This document shows, piece by piece, positions 35,050 through 42,574 of a DNA stretch of 64,000 bases. Under the pieces are notes generated by a model. It did no database searches. It was not told where the DNA came from and worked only from the letters and a program-made list of their open reading frames with translations. Location of the stretch: positions 635,464-699,463 of the forward strand of contig NZ_BMWC01000003.1 of NCBI RefSeq assembly GCF_014651035.1, read 5' to 3'. This stretch comes from Streptomyces lomondensis (lineage in GTDB: Bacteria > Actinomycetota > Actinomycetes > Streptomycetales > Streptomycetaceae). How positions within the stretch are numbered: position 1 is the first letter of the stretch; every line of letters begins with the position of its first letter. Made by a program: the position numbers and the translations under genes.

Positions 35050-36204
35050 ATGATCGCACGCAGTCGACAGGTGGCCCTGGCCCTGACCGCCGTCCTCGCC
35101 GCAGGCGCCGCCTGCCAGGCCCGTGACCACGAACCGCCCGGCCCCGGGCGCCCGGCACCGTCCGTAGCCGAGCCCCGCGGCTTCACCCTGGTCGCCTCCG
35201 GCGACGTCCTCCCGCACGACACGATCATCGACCGGGCCCGCTTCGACGCCGGCGGCACCGGCTACGACTTCCGGCCGATGCTCGCCGGGATCCGCTCCGT
35301 CGTCGACCGCGCCGACGTGGCCCTGTGCCACATGGAGACCGTCTACGGCGCGGACGGCGACTACACCGGCTACCCCACCTTCAAATCCCCGCCCGAGGTG
35401 GCCCCGGCCCTCGCCGCCACCGGCTACGACGGCTGCTCCACCGCCTCCAACCACACCCTGGACGACGGCGCCGCCGGCATCCGCCGCACCCTCGACGCCC
35501 TCGACCGGGCGGGCGTACGGCACGCCGGCTCGGCACGCGCCGAGGAGGAGGCGCGCACGGCGACGGTCCTCCAGGCGGGCCCGGCCAAGGTCGCCCACCT
35601 CGCCTACACCTACGACACCAACGGCCTCCCGCTCCCCGACGGGCAGCCCTGGGCCGTCAACCTCATCGACGAGGGCAGGATCCTCGCGGACGCCCGGGCC
35701 GCGCGGGAGGCGGGCGCCGACGTGGTGGTCGTCTCGATGCACTGGGGCACCGAGTGGCAGGACGCCCCCGACGACCGGCAGCTGACCCTGGCCCACACCC
35801 TCACCGCCGCGCGCACCGGCGGGCGCCCCGACATCGACCTGATCCTCGGCACCCACGCGCACGTCCCGCAGGCCTACGAGAAGGTCAACGGCACCTGGGT
35901 GATCTACGGCATGGGCGACCAGATCGCCGGTGAGATGACCAACCACCAGGGCGCCAAGGACCCGCGCGGCAACCAGTCCACCCTCGGCCGCTTCACCTTC
36001 GCCCCTCCTGCCCGGCCGGGCGGCCGCTGGGAGGTGACGAAGGCGGAGTTCGTCCCGCAGCTGTTCGACGTCGACGCGGGCCGGGTCGTGAACCTCAACC
36101 GGGCCCTCGCCCAGGGCGCCGGCGTCCAGGCCGTGCGCGACCGCATCCGGGACGTCGTCCTCAGCCGGGGCGCGGCCGAGGACGGACTGGTGATGGGGGA
36201 GTAG
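35050..36204 (+). CDS. CapA-family (poly-gamma-glutamate-synthesis-like) lipoprotein
   Basis: 384 residues. A short signal MIARSRQVALALTAVLAAGA precedes a lipobox-like AGAAC. The calcineurin-like PGA_cap domain has FTLVASGDVLPHDTIIDRAR, DVALCHMETVYGADGD, STASNHTLDDGAAGIRRTLD, VVVVSMHWGTEWQDAP and GTHAHVPQAYEKVNGTWVIY. Thus all metal-binding positions of the CapA fold appear present. In Bacillus CapA takes part in poly-gamma-glutamate export, but the capBC genes are absent here, so a stand-alone surface metallophosphoesterase-like role is more likely. The start follows GGGGTG; an upstream promoter lies in the 222-bp divergent gap with the ECF sigma gene. Confidence 0.88.
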   Translation: MIARSRQVALALTAVLAAGAACQARDHEPPGPGRPAPSVAEPRGFTLVASGDVLPHDTIIDRARFDAGGTGYDFRPMLAGIRSVVDRADVALCHMETVYGADGDYTGYPTFKSPPEVAPALAATGYDGCSTASNHTLDDGAAGIRRTLDALDRAGVRHAGSARAEEEARTATVLQAGPAKVAHLAYTYDTNGLPLPDGQPWAVNLIDEGRILADARAAREAGADVVVVSMHWGTEWQDAPDDRQLTLAHTLTAARTGGRPDIDLILGTHAHVPQAYEKVNGTWVIYGMGDQIAGEMTNHQGAKDPRGNQSTLGRFTFAPPARPGGRWEVTKAEFVPQLFDVDAGRVVNLNRALAQGAGVQAVRDRIRDVVLSRGAAEDGLVMGE

Positions 36205-36327
36205 GCCCGCAGAGCCGGCCGGTCAGCGCCGCGCCGGCTCCTCCTCGCCGTCGGCAAACGGCCGGCGGCGGATCATGACGGCCCGGGCGCCGGGCCGACG
36301 GAAGACACCACGCAGGGACCGGCCGGC

Positions 36328-36768
36328 TCAGGGAGCCGCGGCGTAACTCAGGTCGTGCGCGACGAGGGACGCGGGTTCCAGACGCAGCCACACCGTGCCG
36401 CGCTGCGCCGGATCGTCGTACAGGTAGTGCACGAACCGCTCGTCCCACCGCTCCTCGTCCGCCCCCAGGTAGCGGACGAGCTTGCGCCGCCCCCGCTCGA
36501 CGTCGAACGGCACGAGTTCGGCCCGGCCCCGGGCGATCACCTGCCGGACCAGCCCGGTCGCCAGCTCGCACTCGTCCACGACCAGCGCGACCTCCGGATC
36601 GGCCCGCACCCGGCCGAAGAGGCGGGCCCAGGGCCCGGTCAGCACCCAGAAGGCGCCGTCCTCCCAGAGGAACCAGACGGGACGCACGGTCGGGCCGTTC
36701 GTCGCGAGGCGCGCGGTCAAGGGCCGGCGCAGAAAAGTGTCCAGGTCGAACGGGTGCGAAGTCACCAC
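36328..36768 (-). CDS. Pyridoxamine 5'-phosphate oxidase-fold (flavin/F420-binding) protein
   Basis: 146 residues, split beta-barrel. RPLTARLATNGPTVRPVWFL then WEDGAFWVLTGPWARLFGRV is typical of the small F420/FMN-binding PNPOx-like reductases in actinobacteria. The family reduces diverse substrates with F420H2 or stores flavin or heme, so no reaction can be fixed. The start is GTG 36768, with a second in-frame GTG one codon later. No ribosome-binding site is obvious. The gene stands alone between the CapA-like gene (converging) and the universal-stress gene. Confidence 0.82.
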   Translation of the reverse strand: MVTSHPFDLDTFLRRPLTARLATNGPTVRPVWFLWEDGAFWVLTGPWARLFGRVRADPEVALVVDECELATGLVRQVIARGRAELVPFDVERGRRKLVRYLGADEERWDERFVHYLYDDPAQRGTVWLRLEPASLVAHDLSYAAAP

Positions 36769-36808
36769 CGCATGATCGGACCCCCGCCGGCCGCGTGTAC
36801 ACCGACCG

Positions 36809-36844
36809 GAGACCTAGGACAGGCCCGAGCCTGTCCTAGGTCTC
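36809..36844 (-). terminator. Perfect 16-bp hairpin terminator after the universal stress protein gene
   Basis: GAGACCTAGGACAGGC (36809-36824) pairs fully with 36829-36844 around the loop CCGA. It begins 1 bp past the TAG of the minus-strand gene. Palindromic arms would also stop transcription from the other side. Confidence 0.9.
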
Positions 36845-36845
36845 G

Positions 36846-37256
36846 CTACGGCACCACCGTCACCGGCCACCGCCCCGCCTTCACCAGCCGCAGCGCCACC
36901 GACCCGACGATCCGGTGCCCCGCCTGCTCCGACGCGCCCACGACCACCGCGTCCGCCTTGAGTTCGTCGGCCGCCTTCACCAGGCCGCTGTACGGGTCGC
37001 CGCGGAACGTGTGGAACTCCCAGCGGACCTCGAATATCCCCTTGAGCCGCTCCGCCGCGTCCCGGATCTGCGCCACCAGGTCCTCGGCGATCTCGTCGGT
37101 CGTCTCCGCCACCGGTGCCCCGAGCGCCGCGCCCGCCGCCGGCACCGGCTGCACGTACACCACGGCCAGCAGCGCGTGCTGCCGCCGGGCCAGGCCACCG
37201 GCGTAGGCCGCGGCCCGCAGGGAGGAGTCGGAGCCGTCCACCCCGACCAGGATCAC
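36846..37256 (-). CDS. Universal stress protein (UspA family)
   Basis: 136 residues, Rossmann-like. The start ILVGVDGSDSSLRAAAYAGG and the end VVGASEQAGHRIVGSVALRL are recognisable. The ATP-binding signature G-x2-G-x9-G-S/T is altered: the loop reads GASEQAGHRIVGSVALRLVK, so nucleotide binding is possible but not certain. The start is the GTG at 37256; the frame upstream is closed by TGA with no better codon. It is followed immediately by a perfect 16-bp terminator, so it is monocistronic. Confidence 0.88.
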   Translation of the reverse strand: MILVGVDGSDSSLRAAAYAGGLARRQHALLAVVYVQPVPAAGAALGAPVAETTDEIAEDLVAQIRDAAERLKGIFEVRWEFHTFRGDPYSGLVKAADELKADAVVVGASEQAGHRIVGSVALRLVKAGRWPVTVVP

Positions 37257-37641
37257 CTTCGGCCCGTCCGCGGCATGGCCGTCGGCGAGTTCACCGAGTC
37301 AAGTGGTGGCAGCCGGAGGCCGTTTCCGTACCGTCGATGCTCAAGTTGTGCGGAAACGGGCACCCGAAGGGCGGACAGCGGCCCGCACCACGGAGGGGCT
37401 GCCGTCACTGGCGGCGCTCGGCCTCGCCGGAGGGGACGGGACCGAGCCCGCCGACCCCCTCGCCGGCCTGCCCGACTGGCCCGGCGACCACCAACTCGCC
37501 CTCACCCGCGACCGCTCCGGCCCCGCCCTTCCCCCTGGTGCGTCGCCACTGACCCGACTGCGTAGGCCGTGCGGGTGAAAGCGTGCCGCCACACCGGTGT
37601 TGCTCAAGTGCGTCGGCCCGCCAACGGGCGACTGATGAGTC
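37257..37641. other. 385-bp gap with a possible gene remnant at 37303-37578
   Basis: A 91-codon plus-strand frame begins at GTG 37303 and ends TGA 37578. Its last 60 codons (from LPSLAALGLAGGDGTEPADP) have the G/C-rich third positions of real coding sequence, but the first 30 do not and no ribosome-binding site is seen. It may be a decayed gene or chance. No other feature is visible before the deacetylase start. Confidence 0.3.
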
Positions 37642-38475
37642 ATGAAGAAGGATCAGTTGCTCACCCGACGCGCGGCGTTGCTCGCGGGCGCCGGCGCCGT
37701 GGGAGCGGCCGCCACGGCCGGTGTGCTCACGGCGGTCACCGGGCACGGCCCCGCCGGCTCCACCCCGGCCGCGGGCGCCCAGGCCCGCCGTCCGCGCAGC
37801 GCCTCCGCGTACCGCCTCCAGCCCCTGACCGGCTACGGCCCGCCGCACGCAGCGCCCCGCAGGACCCTGGTACGCCGCGAACCCCTGCTGCGCGTGTCCG
37901 GACGCGGCCGCACCATGGTGCTGACCTTCGACGACGGCCCCGATCCCCGCTACACCCCGGACATCCTGGACACCCTGGCCGAGTACGACGTCCGCGCGAT
38001 GTTCTTCGTGTGCGGCGAGATGGCCGCCGGCAGCAAGGAGCTGCTGGCCCGGATGGCCGACGAGGGCCATGTCGTCGGGAACCACACCTGGTCCCACCCT
38101 CTGCTCACCCGCCTCACCCGCCGCCAGATCCGCAGCCAGTTGGAACGCACCAGCGACGTCATCGAGGACGCCTGCGGGGAGCGCCCCGAGTGGTTCCGCG
38201 CGCCCTACGGCGCCTGGAACCGCGCCACGTTCCAGATCGGCGCCGAACTCGGCATGGAACCGCTCGCCTGGACGCTCGACACCCTCGACTGGACCACCCC
38301 GGGCACCCGGTCGATCGTGCAGCGCGTCGAGAACGGCGCCGCCCCCGGCGTCGTGGTGCTCTCTCACGACGCCGGGGGCGACCGCACGCAGAGTGTCCGG
38401 GCCCTGCGGCGCTACCTTCCCGAACTGCTGGACTCCGGCTACCACGTCACCGTGCCCCGGCGGGACTACGCGTAA
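37642..38475 (+). CDS. Polysaccharide deacetylase (NodB/CE4), secreted
   Basis: 277 residues. The N-terminus LLTRRAALLAGAGAVGAAAT has a twin arginine before the hydrophobic core, a possible Tat signal. The NodB domain carries TFDDGPD (D97, D98), the zinc His pair H148 and H152 in NHTWSHP, WFRAPYGAWN, and DTLDWTTPGT. The catalytic set of CE4 enzymes is complete. It removes N- or O-acetyl groups from peptidoglycan, chitin-type or xylan substrates outside the membrane. The start ATG at 37642 has a poor ribosome-binding site. It converges on the sortase gene with a 39-bp GC-rich gap. Confidence 0.92.
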   Translation: MKKDQLLTRRAALLAGAGAVGAAATAGVLTAVTGHGPAGSTPAAGAQARRPRSASAYRLQPLTGYGPPHAAPRRTLVRREPLLRVSGRGRTMVLTFDDGPDPRYTPDILDTLAEYDVRAMFFVCGEMAAGSKELLARMADEGHVVGNHTWSHPLLTRLTRRQIRSQLERTSDVIEDACGERPEWFRAPYGAWNRATFQIGAELGMEPLAWTLDTLDWTTPGTRSIVQRVENGAAPGVVVLSHDAGGDRTQSVRALRRYLPELLDSGYHVTVPRRDYA

Positions 38476-38514
38476 GAGGACACCCCGGGCTTTCGCCCGC
38501 CGGGCAGGCGGCGC

Positions 38515-39183
38515 TCAGCGCACCTCGACCAGGCGGGCGAAGGCCACGACATTGCCCGCGTAGCCGTCCTGCTCGGAGAAACCACCGCCGCAGGTGATGA
38601 CCCGCAGCTCGGCCGCGCCCTTGGACGCGTAGACACGGTCGCCGGGGAAGTTGTTCTTCTCGAACACCTCGATGCCGTAGATCTCGAACACGGCGGTCTT
38701 TCCGTCCTGCCGGGCGACCTCGACGAGGTTCCCCTTCTTCAGCGCCCCGAGGCCGTAGAACACGGCGGGGCCCTGCTGGTTGTCGACATGGCCGACGACG
38801 ACCGCGGTGCCCTTCTCGCCGGGGGTGACGGCGCCGGTGAACCAGCCGGCCAGGTTCGGGTCCTCCGGCGGCGGCGCTCCCACCCAGCCGTCCGCGTCCA
38901 GGCCCACGGGGATGATCGGCGCGTCGACCTGGATCGCCGGGATCCGGACCCGGTCCGGAAGGGCGTAGGGCAGGGGCCGCACGGTCCCGGCGAAGGCGGC
39001 GCCGGGCACCCTGCTGTCCGCCGCGGCGGCCGTGGCCGGCTGCGGCGGGCCCTCGTCGAACTCCCCCGAACCATTCCGGATGAGCGCGAGGCCGGTCAGC
39101 AGAACCAGCGCTATCACGCCCCACGGGGCGCGCTTCTTCCGCCGCGCCTCCTCTTCCGCCTCGGCCAGCTCGGACGCAGACAT
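38515..39183 (-). CDS. Class F sortase
   Basis: 222 residues, membrane-anchored by one N-terminal helix (residues 20-36, PWGVIALVLLTGLALIR), with the catalytic domain outside. Sortase residues are complete: H132 in VVVGHVDN, C198 in LRVITCGGGF and a candidate Arg217 near the C-terminus. The domain from IPAIQVDAPIIPVGLDADGW is the class F (actinobacterial) type. Two genes within 1.5 kb encode small secreted proteins with C-terminal hydrophobic tails and basic ends; neither has LPxTG or LAxTG. The motif CTTAGCGTT (39242-39234 on this strand) lies about 50 bp upstream and recurs before one of those genes. ATG start at 39183. Confidence 0.9.
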   Translation of the reverse strand: MSASELAEAEEEARRKKRAPWGVIALVLLTGLALIRNGSGEFDEGPPQPATAAAADSRVPGAAFAGTVRPLPYALPDRVRIPAIQVDAPIIPVGLDADGWVGAPPPEDPNLAGWFTGAVTPGEKGTAVVVGHVDNQQGPAVFYGLGALKKGNLVEVARQDGKTAVFEIYGIEVFEKNNFPGDRVYASKGAAELRVITCGGGFSEQDGYAGNVVAFARLVEVR

Positions 39184-39534
39184 TCGCCTTCCCCTCTCGA
39201 CCCGGCCGTCGCCGTGTCATTCGCGCATATCAGAACGCTAAGTGCCGCGCGAGAAACCGGCGACGGGGCAGGAGCGAACGGGTGGCCCAGGGCCATGAGG
39301 GGTGGTCCAGGACCATGAGGTGCGCCATCCGAGTTGCCGCAGCTTGGAAATTTCTGACGGTCCGTGACCTGCGGCGATATCCCATTGTGCGGTTTTCCCG
39401 CGGTGCCCTCTCTCACTAGGACGGACCATTCCCGACATGCGGGTCCGGACAAGTCAACTGACTGTCTTTCTGGGAGGCGCTTTCTCGCCGATCGACCGGG
39501 GACGGGTCCCGGGGCGTCTTCCGCGGAGGTTCAC
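39184..39534. other. 351-bp divergent intergenic region with two tandem palindromes
   Basis: Between the sortase and the 162-residue surface protein. It contains AACGCTAAG at 39234-39242 and two 20-bp direct units at 39281-39320, each with a 13-bp palindrome. A GC-poorer run (39350-39475) may hold the promoter for the plus-strand gene. No open reading frame here is convincing. Confidence 0.5.
39281..39320. promoter_or_regulatory. Tandem pair of 13-bp palindromes with compensatory differences
   Basis: TGGCCCAGGGCCA (39283-39295) and TGGTCCAGGACCA (39303-39315) are each perfect around a central A. They sit in 20-bp units that differ at only two positions, and those two changes compensate within the palindrome. 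The spacing of 20 bp places both on the same DNA face. Confidence 0.6.
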
Positions 39535-40023
39535 ATGCGTAACACTCGTGCCCTGGCGGTCGCCGGCGCGGCGGTCGCCGCCCTCGGCCTCTCCGCCCCC
39601 GCGGCCGTCGCGTGGGACACACCCAGCAACATCGTCGCCCTGCCCAGCGTGATCGCCCGCGGCGGCCAGCTGACCATCACGGTCGACGGCTGCCGCCACG
39701 GCGGCACGGCGACCTCCAACGCGTTCACGATGCCGGCGACGCTCTCGCCCGTCTCCGGCGCCCAGGAGACGGCGAGGGGCACCGCCACCATCAGGAACAA
39801 CGCCCGCCCCGGGCCGTACGACATCACCGTCACCTGCGACGGCAAGAGGCTGACCAAGCCGCACGCCTTCACCGTCATCGGCGGTGTCCGCGGCGGTATC
39901 GGCGGCAGCAGCACCACCGGCGCGACCCCGACCGACATGGCCATCGGCGGCGGCCTCGTGGCCGCGGCGGTTGTCGGCGGCGGTGTGTTCTGGATGCGCC
40001 GCCGGGCCGAACGGCGCGTCTGA
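39535..40023 (+). CDS. Secreted protein with C-terminal membrane anchor, candidate sortase partner
   Basis: 162 residues. ATG 39535 with GGAGG 5 bp upstream. Signal peptide MRNTRALAVAGAAVAALGLS, cleavage near AVA-WD. An Ig-like domain follows (SVIARGGQLTITVDGCRHGG, YDITVTCDGKRLTK) with two cysteines. After a Gly/Ser/Thr stretch come a hydrophobic helix (AIGGGLVAAAVVGGGVFWM) and RRRAERRV. The architecture is that of a wall-anchored protein, but the expected LPxTG/LAxTG is absent; TTGATPTDM lies where it should be. Located next to a class F sortase, it may be a non-canonical substrate. Alternatively it is simply membrane-anchored. Confidence 0.75.
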   Translation: MRNTRALAVAGAAVAALGLSAPAAVAWDTPSNIVALPSVIARGGQLTITVDGCRHGGTATSNAFTMPATLSPVSGAQETARGTATIRNNARPGPYDITVTCDGKRLTKPHAFTVIGGVRGGIGGSSTTGATPTDMAIGGGLVAAAVVGGGVFWMRRRAERRV

Positions 40024-40072
40024 CGCCTCGTTCCCTGCCCTCCCTTACGAGCGGTCGCCTCGCACGTGAACG

Positions 40073-40118
40073 GTCTTCGCCCCGGATCCCCCTCGGCAGG
40101 GGGATCCGGGGCGAAGAC
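40073..40118. terminator. Perfect 20-bp hairpin, bidirectional terminator
   Basis: Arms at 40073-40092 and 40099-40118 pair without mismatch around TCGGCA. It lies between two converging genes and would end both. Confidence 0.9.
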
Positions 40119-40143
40119 CTGCGGGCGCGGGATGCGGGGTGTG

Positions 40144-40677
40144 TCAGCCGGCGTCCTCGTCGGTGCGGCGGCGCGCGAAGTGGTAGGCGGCGCCGAGCGA
40201 ACCGGCGATGAGCGCCGCGCCGAGGCCGATCTCCTTGAGGTCGAAGCCGGCGAGGGTGCCGCCCTCACCGGCGTACACACCCTTCGGGTGGCGGGGGTGG
40301 TGCGTGGGGTGATGGGTGGGGTGGTGCGTCGGACGGCCGCCGGCGATGGTCAGGCGCGCGGTGCCGCTCGACTCGTCACAGACGAACTCCACGTCGTACA
40401 CGGCGCCGGGCTTGGCGTCCCAGTCGACCACGGCCGTCGCCGACGACTCCTCCGGCGGGATGGCGACCACGTCGAAGACCGGTGAGGAGACCGCCGCCTC
40501 CCCCTGACACGCCTCGTTGCGCTCCACCCGCAGTGTGACCCGGCCGCCCGCCGCCACGGTGGACGGCTCGACGCTGAAGCCGAAGTCGGTCGGGATCGCC
40601 GCGTCGGCGGCGGGCACGCAGGAGGTGAGGGCGCCGGCGCCCAGCAGTACGGCCGAAGCGACGCATATCGCGCGCAT
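40144..40677 (-). CDS. Secreted His-rich protein with C-terminal anchor, candidate sortase partner
   Basis: 177 residues. Signal peptide MRAICVASAVLLGAGALTSC (the Cys at 20 could also serve as a lipobox, LTSC). A beta-rich domain follows (FGFSVEPSTVAAGGRVTLRV, GAVYDVEFVCDESSGTARLT). Then the linker PTHHPTHHPTHHPRHP, KGVYAGEGGTLAGFD, a hydrophobic helix (IGLGAALIAGSLGAAYHF) and ARRR. The PKGVxAGxGG...helix...RRR end is a pattern I associate with Streptomyces sortase-linked proteins. The His-His repeats could bind metal. The motif CTTAGCGTT lies 75 bp upstream, shared with the sortase gene. It converges with the preceding gene across the 20-bp hairpin. Confidence 0.75.
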   Translation of the reverse strand: MRAICVASAVLLGAGALTSCVPAADAAIPTDFGFSVEPSTVAAGGRVTLRVERNEACQGEAAVSSPVFDVVAIPPEESSATAVVDWDAKPGAVYDVEFVCDESSGTARLTIAGGRPTHHPTHHPTHHPRHPKGVYAGEGGTLAGFDLKEIGLGAALIAGSLGAAYHFARRRTDEDAG

Positions 40678-40899
40678 GGTGAATCCTCCGGGTCCCGAGG
40701 AGCAGCCGCGGACCTGTTCCGCTCACGTCGGAGGTGCACCTCGATGCCCGAAACGCTAAGAACGTGTCCGCGGGAGCGCGATCGCAGTAGTGCGAATGGG
40801 GCATGGGTGTGGTCCGCCCGGGGGAACGCCGGTACCGCGACCGGGGGACGGCGACGGTGTGTCGCGCGCCCCCCGGCCCGGCTCCATGATGCGGACGCC

Positions 40900-41664
40900 T
40901 CAGTCCTTGACGCCCGGGAAGAGGTTGAGGAACGGGTCGGCCGACGCGGTCACGCCCCGGCTGTAGGGCGCGTCGAAGTCCCAGATCAGGAACAGCAGGA
41001 AGGCGATCAGCGCCGAGAACAGCCCGGCGAGGACCAGTTCACGCGTCGTTCTGCGGATCTGCAGGGCGAAGATCATCCCGATCGTGACGACGGCCCCGGT
41101 GATCAGCCCGAACCACACCACGCCCGGCATGGTCTCCCCGGTCGCCTCCGCCCGGGCGATCCGGGCCTGGCTCGCCGCGGTCACCTGGTCGAGGAGCGGC
41201 TGGTAGGCCTGGGCCTCGAAGTCCGTCTTCGGCCGGTAGTCGGTGACGTCGGCGCGGAGCCGCTCGAAGAGCTCCCTGCCGCGCTCGGTGACCTCGCCCT
41301 GCTCCGCCATGGTGTCCCACTCGGTGGTGACCACGTGGCTGACGTACGTGTGGATGTCGTCCCGGATGCGGTCGCGCGCGTCGGCCGGGTAGACCCGGAC
41401 CCGCTCCGAGATCTCGTGCAGCGCGGTGGCCTCGGCCTGCACATGGTCCTGAGCGGCGCTGCGCCCCTCCCAGACACCGGCGATCGCCAGGCCCAGGACG
41501 ATGGCGTACACCACGCCGATCCACATCGTCATGTACTCGATGACGTCCGGGGTCTCGCTGGGGTCCTCGTCGTCGGACGCCGTGCGGTGCCGTACGAGGG
41601 TGATGACGACCACCACGACGCAGGCGGCCAGCATCGCGAGGGTGAGAACAAGCCATTCCGGCAA
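40900..41664 (-). CDS. DUF4239 (bestrophin-like) membrane protein
   Basis: 254 residues. Two N-terminal membrane helices (about 5-23 and 45-66, MWIGVVYAIVLGLAIAGVWE) and two C-terminal helices (about 183-203 and 210-230, LVLAGLFSALIAFLLFLIWD) enclose a cytoplasmic helical domain. That domain holds the family hallmark EGRSAAQDHVQAEATALHEI. DUF4239 is related to bestrophin-like anion channels, but transport has not been shown by sequence here. GGAGG precedes the ATG at 41664. It follows the proline-rich gene by 24 bp and is likely co-transcribed with it. Confidence 0.85.
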   Translation of the reverse strand: MPEWLVLTLAMLAACVVVVVITLVRHRTASDDEDPSETPDVIEYMTMWIGVVYAIVLGLAIAGVWEGRSAAQDHVQAEATALHEISERVRVYPADARDRIRDDIHTYVSHVVTTEWDTMAEQGEVTERGRELFERLRADVTDYRPKTDFEAQAYQPLLDQVTAASQARIARAEATGETMPGVVWFGLITGAVVTIGMIFALQIRRTTRELVLAGLFSALIAFLLFLIWDFDAPYSRGVTASADPFLNLFPGVKD

Positions 41665-41688
41665 GAGGTGCCTCCAGAGCTTCAGGGA

Positions 41689-42318
41689 TCAGCGCGCACG
41701 CAGCGCGGCGACGGCGACCACCGCGGGCACGGTGACGAGCAGGACGAAGGTGAGCGGCGACAGGGTGTTGGTCGTCGGCCGTGGCCGCGGCGCGGCGCGG
41801 TACCGCGGGTAGTGCACGGGCGTCGCGGACGGGCGCGGCGTGGGTGTGGCCGACGGCGTCGGGGCCGGTGCGGGGGGTGGGGGAGGTGCGGGCCGGGGAG
41901 CCGGCCGGGGTGGCGGCGGGGCCGGGCGTGCGGCGGGTGGCGGCGGCTCCGGCTCGGCGGTGGGTGGCGGTGGTGGCGGCGGTTTCGGGGGCGGGGGCTT
42001 GGGAGAGGGCGGTGGGGGTGGCGGGTCCGGACTGGGAGTCGGCGTCGGAGTGGGAGTCGGGGTCGGGGTCGGCTTCGGCGGCGTGGGCGTGGGGGTCGGT
42101 GTGGGTGTCGGGCACGGCGGCTTGGTCGGCCACGTCCTGCTTCCGGCGACCGCCACCGCCTCGGTGCCGTCCGGCCCCGTCGAGGCGTACGCGCAGGAGT
42201 CGGCCACCGCCACTCCGGCCGGTGCGCCGACGAGCGCCCAGGTCAGCGTCGCCGCCGCCAAGGCCCTTGCGGCGAGGGCGGGTTGAGTCGAGAGGCGTCC
42301 ATACACGACGAAGATCAT
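41689..42318 (-). CDS. Secreted proline/threonine-rich protein with C-terminal membrane helix
   Basis: 209 residues from ATG 42318; the longer frame to 42516 starts in Arg/Pro-rich non-coding-like sequence. A signal peptide (GRLSTQPALAARALAAATLT, cleavage near VAVADS) precedes a ~40-residue domain with two cysteines (DSCAYAST and TKPPCPTP). Then about 100 residues of PT and PPP repeats form an extended wall-spanning stalk. SPLTFVLLVTVPAVVAVAAL is a membrane helix followed by RAR. It is upstream of the DUF4239 gene (24-bp gap). No LPxTG is present. Function unknown; the stalk suggests a surface-exposed head on the cell wall. Confidence 0.7.
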   Translation of the reverse strand: MIFVVYGRLSTQPALAARALAAATLTWALVGAPAGVAVADSCAYASTGPDGTEAVAVAGSRTWPTKPPCPTPTPTPTPTPPKPTPTPTPTPTPTPSPDPPPPPPSPKPPPPKPPPPPPPTAEPEPPPPAARPAPPPPRPAPRPAPPPPPAPAPTPSATPTPRPSATPVHYPRYRAAPRPRPTTNTLSPLTFVLLVTVPAVVAVAALRAR

Positions 42319-42574
42319 GAGCCCTGTGCCGCCGGAGCGTGCCGCAGTGCAAGGGGATTGGCTCGAAGGAGGGATATTCGGGTGGTGCCGGTTTGGCCGC
42401 GGTCGTCCGTGAGGCCGCAGGTCCGCACGGGCCTGTGGCCGTGGGCGGCTGTCACGGGTTCCGGAAAGAAATTTGGCCGGACGTTGAACACAAGCGCCGC
42501 TCCCGTGCGTACTCATGGCCGTGCGGCGGCGCAGCAGGGCGCTGCAACACCCTTGCGATTATGGGGAGTTGACG

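Noticed and set aside
36222..36277. Short minus-strand frame MIRRRPFADGEEEPARR
   Set aside because: Only 17 codons with no ribosome-binding site; treated as chance in the CapA/PNPOx gap.
41840..42286. Plus-strand Gly-rich 148-codon frame (GVGVGV pattern)
   Set aside because: Antisense image of the proline-threonine stalk of the minus-strand surface protein.
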